Source: Acetomicrobium flavidum (GTDB lineage: Bacteria > Synergistota > Synergistia > Synergistales > Acetomicrobiaceae). Taken from it: 64,000 nt of DNA. The stretch lies in assembly GCF_900129645.1 (NCBI RefSeq), contig NZ_FSQZ01000001.1, forward strand, positions 1,636,001 to 1,700,000. The letters run 5' to 3'. The stretch's first letter is position 1; the number at the start of each line of letters is the position of its first letter. The notes beneath the pieces were generated by a model. That model saw nothing but the letters and a program-made list of their open reading frames with translations. It did not search any database and was not told the origin of the DNA. Both the position numbers and the translations under genes were made by a program. Positions 48,090 through 56,571 of this stretch are shown here, one piece after another.

Positions 48090-49082
48090 TTGAAGATAAA
48101 CCCGCAGAAAATCAGAAAAGTCTTGGTCATAGGGCTTTCGTGCCTCGGCGATATGGTAATGGCATCAGCTGCCCTGTGGAACTTGAGGCTTTATTTGCCT
48201 AGCGCCAAATTTACGGTCTGGGTAGGCCCGAGAGCACTGGGTGCAGTCTCGGAGGATCCTCTATGGGATGAAATTTTTGTGTATGATAGGGGTGGAGAAT
48301 TTGCCGGTCTTCCTGGAAGAATTAAGGCCTGCAAACTGATGAGGCTTGGCAGTTATGATTTGGTGATAGATCTTAGGTCTACGCTGATGCCCTTGTTTTC
48401 AGGGGCGATTTATGCCCCTCTTTGGGGCTTAAGAGAGTGTTTATTGCCAAAGAGCCTGCATGAAGCGGAACGGACGCTTCAGGCGATGACCTCAATTGGG
48501 GTGCCCATAAGGATCAGACAGTTGAGGTTTTACATACCGCAAGAGCTTAAAGAGTTGATTCAGGCAAAATACATGGATAAACTGCAAGGGCGAAAATTGG
48601 TGATATTTAATCCAGGCGCAAATTGGCCTCCAAAGAGGTGGCCCGTGGACAACTTTGTGGGACTGGGCGTTAAGTTGATATCGAAATATAATGCCGTTAT
48701 AGGAGTTATAGGCTACTCCGATGAGGAAGAAAGATTGGGCAAACAAGTTTTAAGCGCACTCGATAAAAATAGCGCATTAGACTTAACGGGCAAATTGCCT
48801 TTGAAAGAGCTAGGGGCATTACTTGAGTCATCATCTCTCTTTGTTACCAACGATACTGGGACGCTACACATAGGCAGCGCTGTTGGTGTTCCAATGGTTG
48901 GACTTTACGGTCCTTCAAGTCCCGAACGATATGGCCCCTGGGGCACGCGACATCGCATAGTTGCGCCTTCCCTTCCCTGCGCTCCGTGCATAGGTAAAAA
49001 GTGTTTGTACGGGGATTTTGCCTGTATCTCTAAAATAAAGGTTGAAGAGGTATTTAACGCCTGCGAAGAGCTCTTACATTAG
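48090..49082 (+). CDS. Glycosyltransferase family 9 (heptosyltransferase-like)
   Basis: A 330-residue GT-B enzyme of family 9, which transfers heptose from ADP-heptose to LPS core or related acceptors. It has the N-terminal VLVIGLSCLGDMVMASAALW, the middle phrase IFNPGANWPPKRWPVDNF for nucleotide-sugar binding, FVTNDTGTLHIGSAVGVPMVGLYGPSSPERYGPW, and cysteines near the end (CAPCIGKKC). The start is TTG 48090 after GGAGG; a longer ATG frame (48033) runs through that ribosome site. It opens the heptose operon and probably uses a sugar nucleotide made by its neighbours. Confidence 0.9.
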   Translation: MKINPQKIRKVLVIGLSCLGDMVMASAALWNLRLYLPSAKFTVWVGPRALGAVSEDPLWDEIFVYDRGGEFAGLPGRIKACKLMRLGSYDLVIDLRSTLMPLFSGAIYAPLWGLRECLLPKSLHEAERTLQAMTSIGVPIRIRQLRFYIPQELKELIQAKYMDKLQGRKLVIFNPGANWPPKRWPVDNFVGLGVKLISKYNAVIGVIGYSDEEERLGKQVLSALDKNSALDLTGKLPLKELGALLESSSLFVTNDTGTLHIGSAVGVPMVGLYGPSSPERYGPWGTRHRIVAPSLPCAPCIGKKCLYGDFACISKIKVEEVFNACEELLH

Positions 49083-49094
49083 GAGAGGTGAATT

Positions 49095-49673
49095 TTGTTG
49101 CTTTCAAATATAGAAGAACAGATCAAAGCCTCGATCGAGGTTAAAAAGATGATCCTGGATAAACCTTATCTAGAAGCGGTTGAAAGAGCCGCGAACTTAA
49201 TGATAGAGGCTTATAGACATGGCGGCAAGGTGCTTTTCTGTGGGAATGGCGGTTCTGCTGCAGACGCTCAGCACTTGGCAGCTGAGCTTGTTGGAAGGTT
49301 TAAAAAGGAAAGAAGGGCCCTTCCGGCCATTGCTTTACACGTCAATACGAGCGCTTTGACTGCAATAGCCAACGATTACAGTTATAGCGAGGTTTTTGTA
49401 AGACAACTTGAAGCTTTTGGTATGGAAGGAGATGTATTGGTTGGCATCTCCACCAGCGGCAAGAGCGAAAATGTCCTAAGGGCCTTGGCTCGAGCCAGGG
49501 ATAAGGGTTTAAAGACAATCGCTCTTGTCGGGATGGATGATTCAAGGGTCACGCCCCTTTGCGATGTCGTTTTAGGGGTACCGTCGTACGACACACCTAG
49601 GGTCCAGGAGGTACATATGCTTTGGGGGCATATCATCTGCGGGTTGGTGGAGGGAGAGCTTTTTCATGGTTAA
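49095..49673 (+). CDS. gmhA: Phosphoheptose isomerase GmhA
   Basis: A 192-residue SIS-domain isomerase that converts sedoheptulose 7-phosphate to D-glycero-D-manno-heptose 7-phosphate, the first committed step of heptose synthesis. It has KVLFCGNGGSAADAQHLAAELVGRF, the phrase VNTSALTAIANDYSYSEVFVRQL and GISTSGKSENVLRAL, all typical of GmhA. The start is TTG (49095 or 49098) after GAGAGGTG. The stop overlaps the nucleotidyltransferase start by eight bases. Confidence 0.94.
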   Translation: MLLSNIEEQIKASIEVKKMILDKPYLEAVERAANLMIEAYRHGGKVLFCGNGGSAADAQHLAAELVGRFKKERRALPAIALHVNTSALTAIANDYSYSEVFVRQLEAFGMEGDVLVGISTSGKSENVLRALARARDKGLKTIALVGMDDSRVTPLCDVVLGVPSYDTPRVQEVHMLWGHIICGLVEGELFHG

Positions 49674-50394
49674 CAACGGTAAACTAGCCGTCATCCTTGC
49701 CGGTGGCTTGGGCACTAGGCTTAGAAAGGTCGTCTCTGATGTGCCAAAATCGCTGGCGCCCATAGCGGGAAGGCCTTTCTTGGATTGGTTGCTGATGGCG
49801 CTTTGCCGGAAGGGTGTGGATGAGGTATTGCTTCTTTTAGGGTATGGCGCCGAAAAGATCAAGGCCTTCGTTGGCAACGGCAGTAAATGGGGAATTAAGG
49901 TGACTTACAGCTTAGAAGATGAGCCGCTGGATAAAGCCGGGGCATTAAGGAATGCTTTATCGTTGATAAGCAGACCAACCTTTTTCTTTTTAAACGGAGA
50001 TACATTGCTGGATCTCAATTTTGACGAGATGCTTTCCTTTCACCTTAGCAAGAAAGCAAAGCTGACCATAGCAGTTAGGCCCTGGAAGGATCTTTCTCGC
50101 GTCGATCCCGTCAAAATAGATGATGAATTTAAGATTACCACCTTTGGTGTTAAAGACGTTCCATCGGAAGACGATGGGCTTTGGCTGGTTAATGGTGGCC
50201 TCTATGTGGTTGAGAAAGATATAGTAGAAGGACTTCCTCTGAAGCGTTTATCATGGGAAGCAACCGTGATACCTGATCTTGTTGAACGAGGTGTCGTGTA
50301 TGCTTATGTATCGAACGGTTACTTCATAGATATCGGGGTTCCCGATGATTATTTCCGGGCGCAAAGAGAGATACCGGAGATTTTAAGGCCTTAG
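49666..50394 (+). CDS. hddC: D-glycero-alpha-D-manno-heptose 1-phosphate guanylyltransferase-like (HddC)
   Basis: A 242-residue nucleotidyltransferase with the GT-A loop AVILAGGLGTRLRKVVSDVPKS, the metal-site FFLNGDTLLDLNFDEML, and FIDIGVPDDYFRAQ at the end. This form is close to HddC, which makes GDP-D-alpha-D-heptose, and its position between gmhA and gmhB supports a heptose role. A kinase (HddA) to make the 1-phosphate is not in the window. A generic glucose- or mannose-1-phosphate transferase remains possible. It overlaps gmhA by eight bases. Confidence 0.8.
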   Translation: MVNNGKLAVILAGGLGTRLRKVVSDVPKSLAPIAGRPFLDWLLMALCRKGVDEVLLLLGYGAEKIKAFVGNGSKWGIKVTYSLEDEPLDKAGALRNALSLISRPTFFFLNGDTLLDLNFDEMLSFHLSKKAKLTIAVRPWKDLSRVDPVKIDDEFKITTFGVKDVPSEDDGLWLVNGGLYVVEKDIVEGLPLKRLSWEATVIPDLVERGVVYAYVSNGYFIDIGVPDDYFRAQREIPEILRP

Positions 50395-50405
50395 GGGGTA
50401 TTCAG

Positions 50406-51392
50406 TTGAAAAAGGTATTTATCACGGGCATCGGTGGTTTCATAGGATCTCATCTTGCCAAGCACATGGCTGAAATGGGATATGAGGTTTACGGTTCATA
50501 CTTTCGTCCGACTTCGGATATTGGTAATGTCCTTTCCTCAGCTACCAAAGTTTATAATGTAGATGTAAGATACAAGCCACACCTCAAGGAAGCCTTGGCC
50601 GAAGTAAGGCCTGATGTGGTATATCATCTTGCCGCCCAAAGCTATCCTATGGTGTCCTTTAAAGAACCTCTTTACACCATGGAAACTAATGTACTGGGCA
50701 CGGTAAATTTATTTGAGTTACTTGTAGAGCTAGGGTTAAAATCTTCAAGGATAATGCTAGCTTCTTCTACAGCCGCATATGGATTTATTGATCCTTCGGA
50801 GACCCCTGTTAGAGAAGATCAACCCTTTAGGCCCGCCCATGTGTATGGGGTTTCCAAAGCTTCCCAGGATCTGCTCGGGTTTACCTACTTTAATGCCTAC
50901 GGCCTTGATATAATAAGGCTTCGAATAGGCAACTGCGTAGGTCCCGGAAGAAAAGGAGAAGTTGTGTCCGATTTCACTTACAGGCGAGCTCAAATTGAGC
51001 TTGGAATTATCGAGCCGATCTTTCGTGTTGGGAACCTTCATACCAAACGAGCCTTCCTCGATGTAAGGGATGCCGTAGAAGGCTTTTTGCTCCTTCAAGA
51101 GAGGGGCAAAAGTGGTGAGGCTTATAACATATCCGGTGAAATACCTTGTTCCATTGAAGAGCTCTTGGAAGTTGTACTAAAAAGTTGTCCGGTAAGGGTA
51201 AAAGTCGTAGTCGACCAAGACCTTGTTCGCGAGAAGGACGAGCCAATTTATTGGAACGACTTGAGCAAGATAAAAAGAGAGACGGGCTTTACCCAAAGGA
51301 TACCGCTAGAACGAACGGTTGAAGATATGGTGAAATGGTGGTTAGACAACTTAAAAAAGAGAGAGGGCGATGGTTGTGTATGTCGAAATTGA
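50406..51392 (+). CDS. NAD-dependent epimerase/dehydratase (GDP-mannose 4,6-dehydratase-like)
   Basis: A 328-residue extended SDR. It has the NAD loop KVFITGIGGFIGSHLAKHM, YHLAAQSYPMVSFKEP, the catalytic YGVSK near residue 147 and SSTAAYG before it. The wording VVYHLAAQSYPMVSFKEPLYTMETNVLGTVNLFE resembles GDP-mannose 4,6-dehydratases and the GDP-heptose dehydratase type. Next to the HddC-like protein it may modify GDP-heptose to a deoxy form. The start is TTG after GGGGGTATTCAG. It overlaps the next gene by 23 bases. Confidence 0.85.
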   Translation: MKKVFITGIGGFIGSHLAKHMAEMGYEVYGSYFRPTSDIGNVLSSATKVYNVDVRYKPHLKEALAEVRPDVVYHLAAQSYPMVSFKEPLYTMETNVLGTVNLFELLVELGLKSSRIMLASSTAAYGFIDPSETPVREDQPFRPAHVYGVSKASQDLLGFTYFNAYGLDIIRLRIGNCVGPGRKGEVVSDFTYRRAQIELGIIEPIFRVGNLHTKRAFLDVRDAVEGFLLLQERGKSGEAYNISGEIPCSIEELLEVVLKSCPVRVKVVVDQDLVREKDEPIYWNDLSKIKRETGFTQRIPLERTVEDMVKWWLDNLKKREGDGCVCRN

Positions 51393-51804
51393 CGGTGAAA
51401 AGCGCGACGTTAGGGAATTGGTCATAGAGGCTTTGGAAGAGACAAAAAAGTATATTCCGGTCGTCATTCAGGGTGTAGATTTGGTTGCCGATAAACTTGA
51501 AAAGGAGGAAACGCAGGAAGCGCTGGATTTGATGGCCAAATTGATGGAGGGCATCAGCTGGGTTATGAAGGTCATTCAAAACAGCATAATGTTGCTCGGG
51601 CTTAAGGGGGAAAATGTAGCTGACGGAAAATTGATTGAGGCCAGCCAGGCGTTAACCCATTCACTTGAGGATGCCATGCCCTCCCTCCAGGATGGTAAAT
51701 TCTTTGAATTGGCCTATCGATTAAGGGAAGAGATATTGCCCAGGTTCAGGGATATGAAGCCCTACGTTGATGAACTCCACGACATAGCCACAAAGGAGGA
51801 GTAA
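51370..51804 (+). CDS. Hypothetical helical protein in the heptose operon
   Basis: A 144-residue acidic, helix-rich protein that I do not recognise. It opens with a short beta phrase (MVVYVEIDGEKRDVRELV) and continues as amphipathic helices, for example LVADKLEKEETQEALDLMAK and LTHSLEDAMPSLQDGKFF. There is no signal peptide or membrane helix. It overlaps the epimerase gene by 23 bases and precedes gmhB by 4 bases, so it is surely translated as part of this operon. A regulatory or scaffolding role in envelope sugar synthesis is possible but not shown. Confidence 0.75.
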   Translation: MVVYVEIDGEKRDVRELVIEALEETKKYIPVVIQGVDLVADKLEKEETQEALDLMAKLMEGISWVMKVIQNSIMLLGLKGENVADGKLIEASQALTHSLEDAMPSLQDGKFFELAYRLREEILPRFRDMKPYVDELHDIATKEE

Positions 51805-51808
51805 ATCT

Positions 51809-52360
51809 TTGAGGGCTGCGATTTTCCTGGATCGGGATGGGACGCTAATTCGAGAGGTTGGCTATCTTTCTTCTCTGACACAAATAGAAATACTGCCTGA
51901 TGTGCCGAAGGCTCTTAAACTACTCAAATCATTAGGATATCTCTTGATAATCGTCACAAATCAAAGTGGCGTTGCAAGGGGTTTCTTTGACGAACCCTTT
52001 GTCTTGCAAGTTCACAGCGTCCTTCAGGAAAGGTTTATCGAACAAGGTGCTAGGATAGATGCCTTTTACTACTGTCCTCATCACCCAACCGAGGGCAAGC
52101 CGCCATATGATATAGACTGTGACTGCAGGAAGCCCAAAACGGGCATGTTGAAGAAAGCCGCAAGTGAACATGACATTGATATATCCAGATCTTGGGTGAT
52201 TGGGGATTCTTTGGTTGACGCTCAGCTTGCCCAGAACGCTGGTTGCAAGGGCATCTTCCTTAAAGTGGACTGTGACTTGTTGTTACCTCCTTGCTGCATA
52301 GTAAAACCTGACCTCTGGGAAGCAGCCAGTTACATAGCATCTCAAGGTGCTTTGCGCTAA
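51809..52360 (+). CDS. gmhB: D-glycero-D-manno-heptose 1,7-bisphosphate 7-phosphatase GmhB
   Basis: A 183-residue HAD phosphatase. The nucleophile motif is AIFLDRDGTLIREVGYL; motif II is in IVTNQSGVARGFF; the zinc-loop cysteines and histidines are in YYCPHHPTEGKPPYDIDCDCRKP; and the acidic motif is in WVIGDSLVDAQLAQNAG. The CPHHP...CDCRKP zinc loop is diagnostic of GmhB. It removes the 7-phosphate before nucleotidyl transfer. The start is TTG with AAAGGAGGAG upstream. It has a long heptose partner set (GmhA, HddC-like, GT9) in the same operon. Confidence 0.93.
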   Translation: MRAAIFLDRDGTLIREVGYLSSLTQIEILPDVPKALKLLKSLGYLLIIVTNQSGVARGFFDEPFVLQVHSVLQERFIEQGARIDAFYYCPHHPTEGKPPYDIDCDCRKPKTGMLKKAASEHDIDISRSWVIGDSLVDAQLAQNAGCKGIFLKVDCDLLLPPCCIVKPDLWEAASYIASQGALR

Positions 52361-52417
52361 ATTTTGCATTGATATGTGATGCCCAGATGATTCTAGCCAA
52401 ATGGGAGGCCTGATCCT

Positions 52418-53458
52418 TTGTCGCTGAAGAGGGGTTTATTGTACTTCATCGGATTAACCGTAGGTGTAGGCGCTTTAGCATTGTATTACACCAGCGATAA
52501 TGAGACATGGCATATACTTTCTAGGGCGAGGTGCTCTGGAATTGCTGTAGCTTTTATTGTATCAGCCGTAGGATGGATATCTGATGCCCTTCGCATACAG
52601 GTAATAGCCGATATCATGGAAGAACACATAGAATTTAAGACGTCTCTTCAATTGGTCTTTTTAAATTCCTTTGGTTCTGCCATTACCCCTTTTCAAGGTG
52701 GCGGAGGACCCCTTTTAATATATGTGCTTCACGGTAAGGGCATTCCCATTGGAAAGGGAGTAGCTTTAACCTTGGTTAGGACTATCTTTACGGTTTTAAT
52801 GTTAGGTTTGTTCGTGCCGTTATCTTTTCTTTTTGTTCCGGAAGTATTAAAGGAAAGCGCAGCTATGACTGGTATATTTTTGTATGCAATAATATTTGGG
52901 CTTTTGTTCGGCGGGTTGATAGTCGTAAGCATAACCAAATCCGAAACCGTCAAACGCATCGCGAAGATCGTTACCCTGTGGATGGATCGGTTGAAGTTAT
53001 TTAGGATGAGCGTACTCTCAACAGTTCGTTTTTTAAACAAACAAATTGACCTGTATAAACAAAACATGAAATTGCTCTTCAGGGGTGGGGTTTTGAAGTT
53101 CCTGTTGGTCGTTTTATTGACAGCCTTATATCTTGTTTCTTTAATAGGCACTTTACCAGCACTTGCCTGGGCATTGGGAATGCATGTATCCATTGAAAAG
53201 ACAATCCTTGTCCAAGGGTTGTTTTTGTTTGTGCTTTATTTTGTTCCTACTCCTGGAGCCAGCGGAATAGCGGAAGGAGGAGGCGTGGCTGTTTACAAGG
53301 TCTTATTCCCCCTCAACATGACGGGGGTCCTTTCGATAGGATGGCGTTTTTTAGTCCACTATTTACCGACCCTTATTGGGGCAGTTATGGCGGTCGAAAT
53401 GATAGGGTTAGAAATAATGTCTAAGATCATGCGAGGCAAGGATGATGAACTTAACTGA
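52418..53458 (+). CDS. UPF0104/AglD-MprF-type integral membrane protein
   Basis: A 346-residue membrane protein with about 8 hydrophobic segments. The family phrases are FLNSFGSAITPFQGGGGPLLIYVLHGKGI and FVPTPGASGIAEGGGVAVY, the conserved core of the lysylphosphatidylglycerol synthase membrane part (MprF-like flippase domain). Such proteins occur in polysaccharide and lipid-linked sugar clusters. A flippase or glycolipid role is inferred from the heptose operon. The start is TTG after GGGAGG. Its last 17 bases overlap the methyltransferase gene. Confidence 0.85.
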   Translation: MSLKRGLLYFIGLTVGVGALALYYTSDNETWHILSRARCSGIAVAFIVSAVGWISDALRIQVIADIMEEHIEFKTSLQLVFLNSFGSAITPFQGGGGPLLIYVLHGKGIPIGKGVALTLVRTIFTVLMLGLFVPLSFLFVPEVLKESAAMTGIFLYAIIFGLLFGGLIVVSITKSETVKRIAKIVTLWMDRLKLFRMSVLSTVRFLNKQIDLYKQNMKLLFRGGVLKFLLVVLLTALYLVSLIGTLPALAWALGMHVSIEKTILVQGLFLFVLYFVPTPGASGIAEGGGVAVYKVLFPLNMTGVLSIGWRFLVHYLPTLIGAVMAVEMIGLEIMSKIMRGKDDELN

Positions 53459-54011
53459 TATAAGAAGTGTCGCATTTAAATGGAGAGGCGGATTGTGGAC
53501 TGTTCTGTACCTCATAATTTTATTGCTTGCTAAGCCTACGCGCGAAGGCATATTCTTTGGGCTCATCTTTGTAATTGCAGGACAGATGGTAAGATGTTGG
53601 GCAGCCGGCTCCATTGGGCTTTATAGAGGTGTTGAAGTTAAAGCATCCAAACTGGTTACATGGGGCCCCTATGCCTTTGTCAGGAATCCCTTATATCTTG
53701 GTAATGGTCTAATAGGGTTTGGGTGGGCCATTATGGCCGGCGGATGGTCCGTTTCTTTATTTGTCACATCGTTTGTGATAATCTACTGCTTTTTGATAAT
53801 CCCCTATGAAGAAGCTTTTTTGGAAAATAAATTTGGCGACAGCTATCTTAGATACAAGGCAAGAACTGGAGCTCTTTTAATTAGAAGATGGCCAAAAAAA
53901 GATGAAATAAGCGGGCCATTTTCGTTAGAGGTATTGCTGAAAAGCGAGAAGCATTCTATATACGTTACCCTAGTTGGGACAATATTACTTATAACGAGAT
54001 TGTGGTGGTAA
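53442..54011 (+). CDS. Isoprenylcysteine carboxyl methyltransferase (ICMT)-like membrane protein
   Basis: A 189-residue membrane protein with three or four helices and the ICMT/PEMT signature: TWGPYAFVRNPLYLGNGLIG (about 73-92) followed by FLIIPYEEAFLENKFGDSYLRYKAR. Those motifs bind S-adenosylmethionine. In bacteria such proteins methylate lipids or other membrane substrates, and their true substrate is often unknown. It overlaps the flippase-like gene by 17 bases and precedes ogt by 3 bases. Two in-frame ATGs lie at the start; the upstream one follows GGCAAGGATG. Confidence 0.85.
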   Translation: MMNLTDIRSVAFKWRGGLWTVLYLIILLLAKPTREGIFFGLIFVIAGQMVRCWAAGSIGLYRGVEVKASKLVTWGPYAFVRNPLYLGNGLIGFGWAIMAGGWSVSLFVTSFVIIYCFLIIPYEEAFLENKFGDSYLRYKARTGALLIRRWPKKDEISGPFSLEVLLKSEKHSIYVTLVGTILLITRLWW

Positions 54012-54014
54012 AAC

Positions 54015-54527
54015 GTGGAAATTATTCTAGTAGATCCAAGGTCCATAGTGCCCACGTTATGCGTACTGGGAAGCCCCGTTTGCCGTTTCGAAGTCATATA
54101 TAGCAATGAGATAATTTTAAGTGTTGGCCCAACCGACAAGTTGACACAATGTGAAGCTCCATCCTGGTTGAAGGAAGCTTGGGATGCAATTTGGAATGGC
54201 GAAATGCCTGAGGTGATATTGGGGACGACCAAAAGAATTTCGGATTTCGCCCAAAAAGTATATCGCATTGTGAGAGAGATACCCATTGGGGAGACCAAAA
54301 CTTACGGCGAGGTGGCCTTTTTAGTCGGCAAGCCAAAAGGGGCAAGGGCTGTAGGCTCGATCTTGAGAAGTAACCCCTGGCCCCTCTTTATACCCTGTCA
54401 TAGGGTCATAGGTAAAAGCGGCAAACTTTTAGGTTATGGCGGAGCGCAAGGAATCGAATTAAAGGGACGCCTTTTGGCTTACGAAGCTGACAAATGTCGT
54501 AGTCTATACTATCCTCCATCCGTATAA
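54015..54527 (+). CDS. ogt: Methylated-DNA--protein-cysteine methyltransferase
   Basis: A 170-residue repair protein that takes the methyl group from O6-methylguanine onto its own cysteine. The active-site phrase is PLFIPCHRVIGKSGKLLGYGG and the helix-turn-helix region IPIGETKTYGEVAFLVGKPKGARAVGSILRSNPWP precedes it. The N-terminal domain is short and weakly conserved, as usual. The start is GTG. It is the last gene of the operon; its end overlaps the convergent malic-enzyme-like gene by 24 bases. Confidence 0.92.
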   Translation: MEIILVDPRSIVPTLCVLGSPVCRFEVIYSNEIILSVGPTDKLTQCEAPSWLKEAWDAIWNGEMPEVILGTTKRISDFAQKVYRIVREIPIGETKTYGEVAFLVGKPKGARAVGSILRSNPWPLFIPCHRVIGKSGKLLGYGGAQGIELKGRLLAYEADKCRSLYYPPSV

Positions 54528-55748
54528 TCTTTCCCATGTTTGTGCATACACTTTATTTTTAGGTATGGGATTCAGCGCTATGCCTTCCTCGACAGCGGCC
54601 TGAGCAACGGCTTCGGCTATTCGAGGAGTTGTCTCATCGCAAAATATGGGAGGCACTATATGGTCAGGAGAAAGGCGATTTTGGTCTACGGAGTTGGCAA
54701 AGCCATCTGCTGCCTCTAACAGCATTTTTGTTGTTATGGCAGCGGCACGTACATCAAGAGCTCCTCTCATTATGCCAGGGTATACCTGGAAACTGGCGAT
54801 TGGATTGATCGTCGCGGTCCAAAATTGGCTGCTTGCCACTATCGCGGCTCCAATTTCTTTGGCGAGAGCAGGGCTTATCTCCGGTTCGGGCATGGCCATG
54901 CTGAAGACAATGGGTTCCTTATTCATAAGCTTTATGTAATCTGGGTCAAGCGCATCCTTGGCCGATAATCCTATAAATACGTCCGCATTGCTCATGGCCA
55001 GTTTTAGATCTTGATAGTCAGCGTCTATGCCAAGCCTTTCAGCCAGTTTAGCCTGTTCCTGGTTCATAAATGGGTTTGCAGGCGTAAGGATTCCATGGCT
55101 ATTGACCATGACGATTTGTCTTGCACCCGCATCAAGGAGTAGTCGTGCCGTTGATATGCCTGCCTTGCCAGCCCCCCATATCGTTATTTTTATATCTTGA
55201 AGTTTTTTTCCGACCACTATTAAGGCGTTTTTAAGGGCTCCAAGAAGCGCTACTGCTATCCCGTAGTGGTCATCCGAAAAAACGGGGATGTCCAAAGTGC
55301 TTTGCAACTCCTCCAAAATCCTAAAGGAAGTTACCGACGTTATGTTGGATAAATTAAGGCCGCCTACGGTCGGAGTGATAAACCTGCACATCTGTACGAT
55401 TTCCTCAGCGCTTTTGGCTTCAAGGCAGACAGGGAAGGCGTTGATGTCCCCAAAGGTCTTGTATATCAAGCATTTCCCTTCAAGTATCGGCAGCACGGCG
55501 TAAGGATTTGGCTCTTCAAAATTTAATATGGAAGACCCATTGGATACCACAAAGATGCAATTACCCCTTCCCGTGTATTCGAAGGAGGCGTCTTGGTCCT
55601 TGTCTATGATATTTGCTACAGCGAGACTTCCGGGAAAGTAGTTGCAGGCAAGGTCATCCGTCGTGCGAAGCCTGCTAGATGGATACACTGTTACCTTGCC
55701 TTTAACTCGCTTGTGTAACTCGATTGCGCGATGCCATTCAGTTGACAT
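54504..55748 (-). CDS. Malic-enzyme-like NAD-binding protein with altered metal site
   Basis: A 414-residue protein with the malic enzyme fold: FEYTGRGNCIFVVSNGSSI (tyrosine near 58), EGKCLIYKTFGDINAFPVCL (Lys97), and the dehydrogenase Rossmann part KITIWGAGKAGISTARLLLDAG (about 187-207). The metal-binding acidic pair, normally in GGINLEDI, reads GGLNLSNI (Ser134, Asn135), and the next aspartates survive in VFSDDHYGIAVALLGALKNA. The GLGDLG stretch is also replaced. Ordinary oxidative decarboxylation of malate is therefore doubtful. It may act on another hydroxyacid or have lost catalysis. The downstream MBL-fold gene is not coupled by overlap. Confidence 0.85.
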   Translation of the reverse strand: MSTEWHRAIELHKRVKGKVTVYPSSRLRTTDDLACNYFPGSLAVANIIDKDQDASFEYTGRGNCIFVVSNGSSILNFEEPNPYAVLPILEGKCLIYKTFGDINAFPVCLEAKSAEEIVQMCRFITPTVGGLNLSNITSVTSFRILEELQSTLDIPVFSDDHYGIAVALLGALKNALIVVGKKLQDIKITIWGAGKAGISTARLLLDAGARQIVMVNSHGILTPANPFMNQEQAKLAERLGIDADYQDLKLAMSNADVFIGLSAKDALDPDYIKLMNKEPIVFSMAMPEPEISPALAKEIGAAIVASSQFWTATINPIASFQVYPGIMRGALDVRAAAITTKMLLEAADGFANSVDQNRLSPDHIVPPIFCDETTPRIAEAVAQAAVEEGIALNPIPKNKVYAQTWERLYGWRIV

Positions 55749-55760
55749 AAATTATCCTCC

Positions 55761-56567
55761 TCATAAATTAGACTCGATATCCTCTAAATCAAACTCCTGT
55801 CCGTCAAATGGCGCTATTACCTTACAACTGTCATTTGTCAAGTTATGGGCTATTTTTTCCGGCCCGGCCTCTATCACGCCTTTACCAAAGTGATTCAGTA
55901 TAATAGCCTTAGGTGCAATGATATCTCTTATCAATGCTATGTGGTCTGCGGCTAAATGGTCTATTCCATTTCTAATGTGATGAAATGTCATATTGACTAC
56001 TAAAAGCTCGCAATCGCTATACCTTCTTATGATTTCCTCGTCATATCGCGTATCACTGATAAACCCCAGAGTTTTCAATTTAGAATGTCTCAATATGAAA
56101 CCATAGCACTCTACGCCGTGATGTATGAGCTTGATAGCTTCAATATTTCCATCGGGTATGTACACCATTTTTTTGTCCTGCCAGTAGCTAATGCATCCTA
56201 TTTTCGAGTGGTAATGGGAAAGTAACACGCGCCCTTCTCCCAAGGCGGCGTCTTCTGGCAAGAGGAGCGTTCCCCGCTTTTTAAAACCTCCATGCGTAAC
56301 GGCTTCTATCATGACGTTTATATCGTTGCTGTGGTCCAGGTGCTTATGGGTTAAGATGATCATTTCTATATCTTCCGGGTTAAAGGGTTTGCCAGCCTCA
56401 CAAATTCTGACCAGCGAACCTGGTCCCGGATCGATTATGGCATGATATCCGTAAAGCCCCAACCATATACCACCAGTTGAGCGGGTTTGATTAATCATCA
56501 CAAACCTTGCTCCTCCGGTACCTAGAAACTTTAAAAATGCCCCATCGTAGAGCCGGTTTTGCTGCAT
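55761..56567 (-). CDS. MBL-fold metal-dependent hydrolase
   Basis: A 268-residue metallo-beta-lactamase-fold protein with the metal motif THKHLDHSNDINV and further ligands in FISDTRYDEEII and LNHFGKG. The start FLKFLGTGGARFVM resembles the RNase Z/PhnP-like branch, which cleaves phosphodiesters, but no single function is assured. I chose ATG 56567 after AAGGAG; a longer frame to 56630 runs back inside the isochorismatase gene. The two genes are nearly contiguous and cotranscribed. The malic-enzyme-like gene follows after 12 bases. Confidence 0.88.
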   Translation of the reverse strand: MQQNRLYDGAFLKFLGTGGARFVMINQTRSTGGIWLGLYGYHAIIDPGPGSLVRICEAGKPFNPEDIEMIILTHKHLDHSNDINVMIEAVTHGGFKKRGTLLLPEDAALGEGRVLLSHYHSKIGCISYWQDKKMVYIPDGNIEAIKLIHHGVECYGFILRHSKLKTLGFISDTRYDEEIIRRYSDCELLVVNMTFHHIRNGIDHLAADHIALIRDIIAPKAIILNHFGKGVIEAGPEKIAHNLTNDSCKVIAPFDGQEFDLEDIESNL

Positions 56568-56571
56568 ATGA

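Noticed and set aside
54504-55748. Malic-enzyme-like gene as a pseudogene
   Set aside because: No stop or frameshift is seen and most of the fold motifs are intact; changed residues are better read as divergence.
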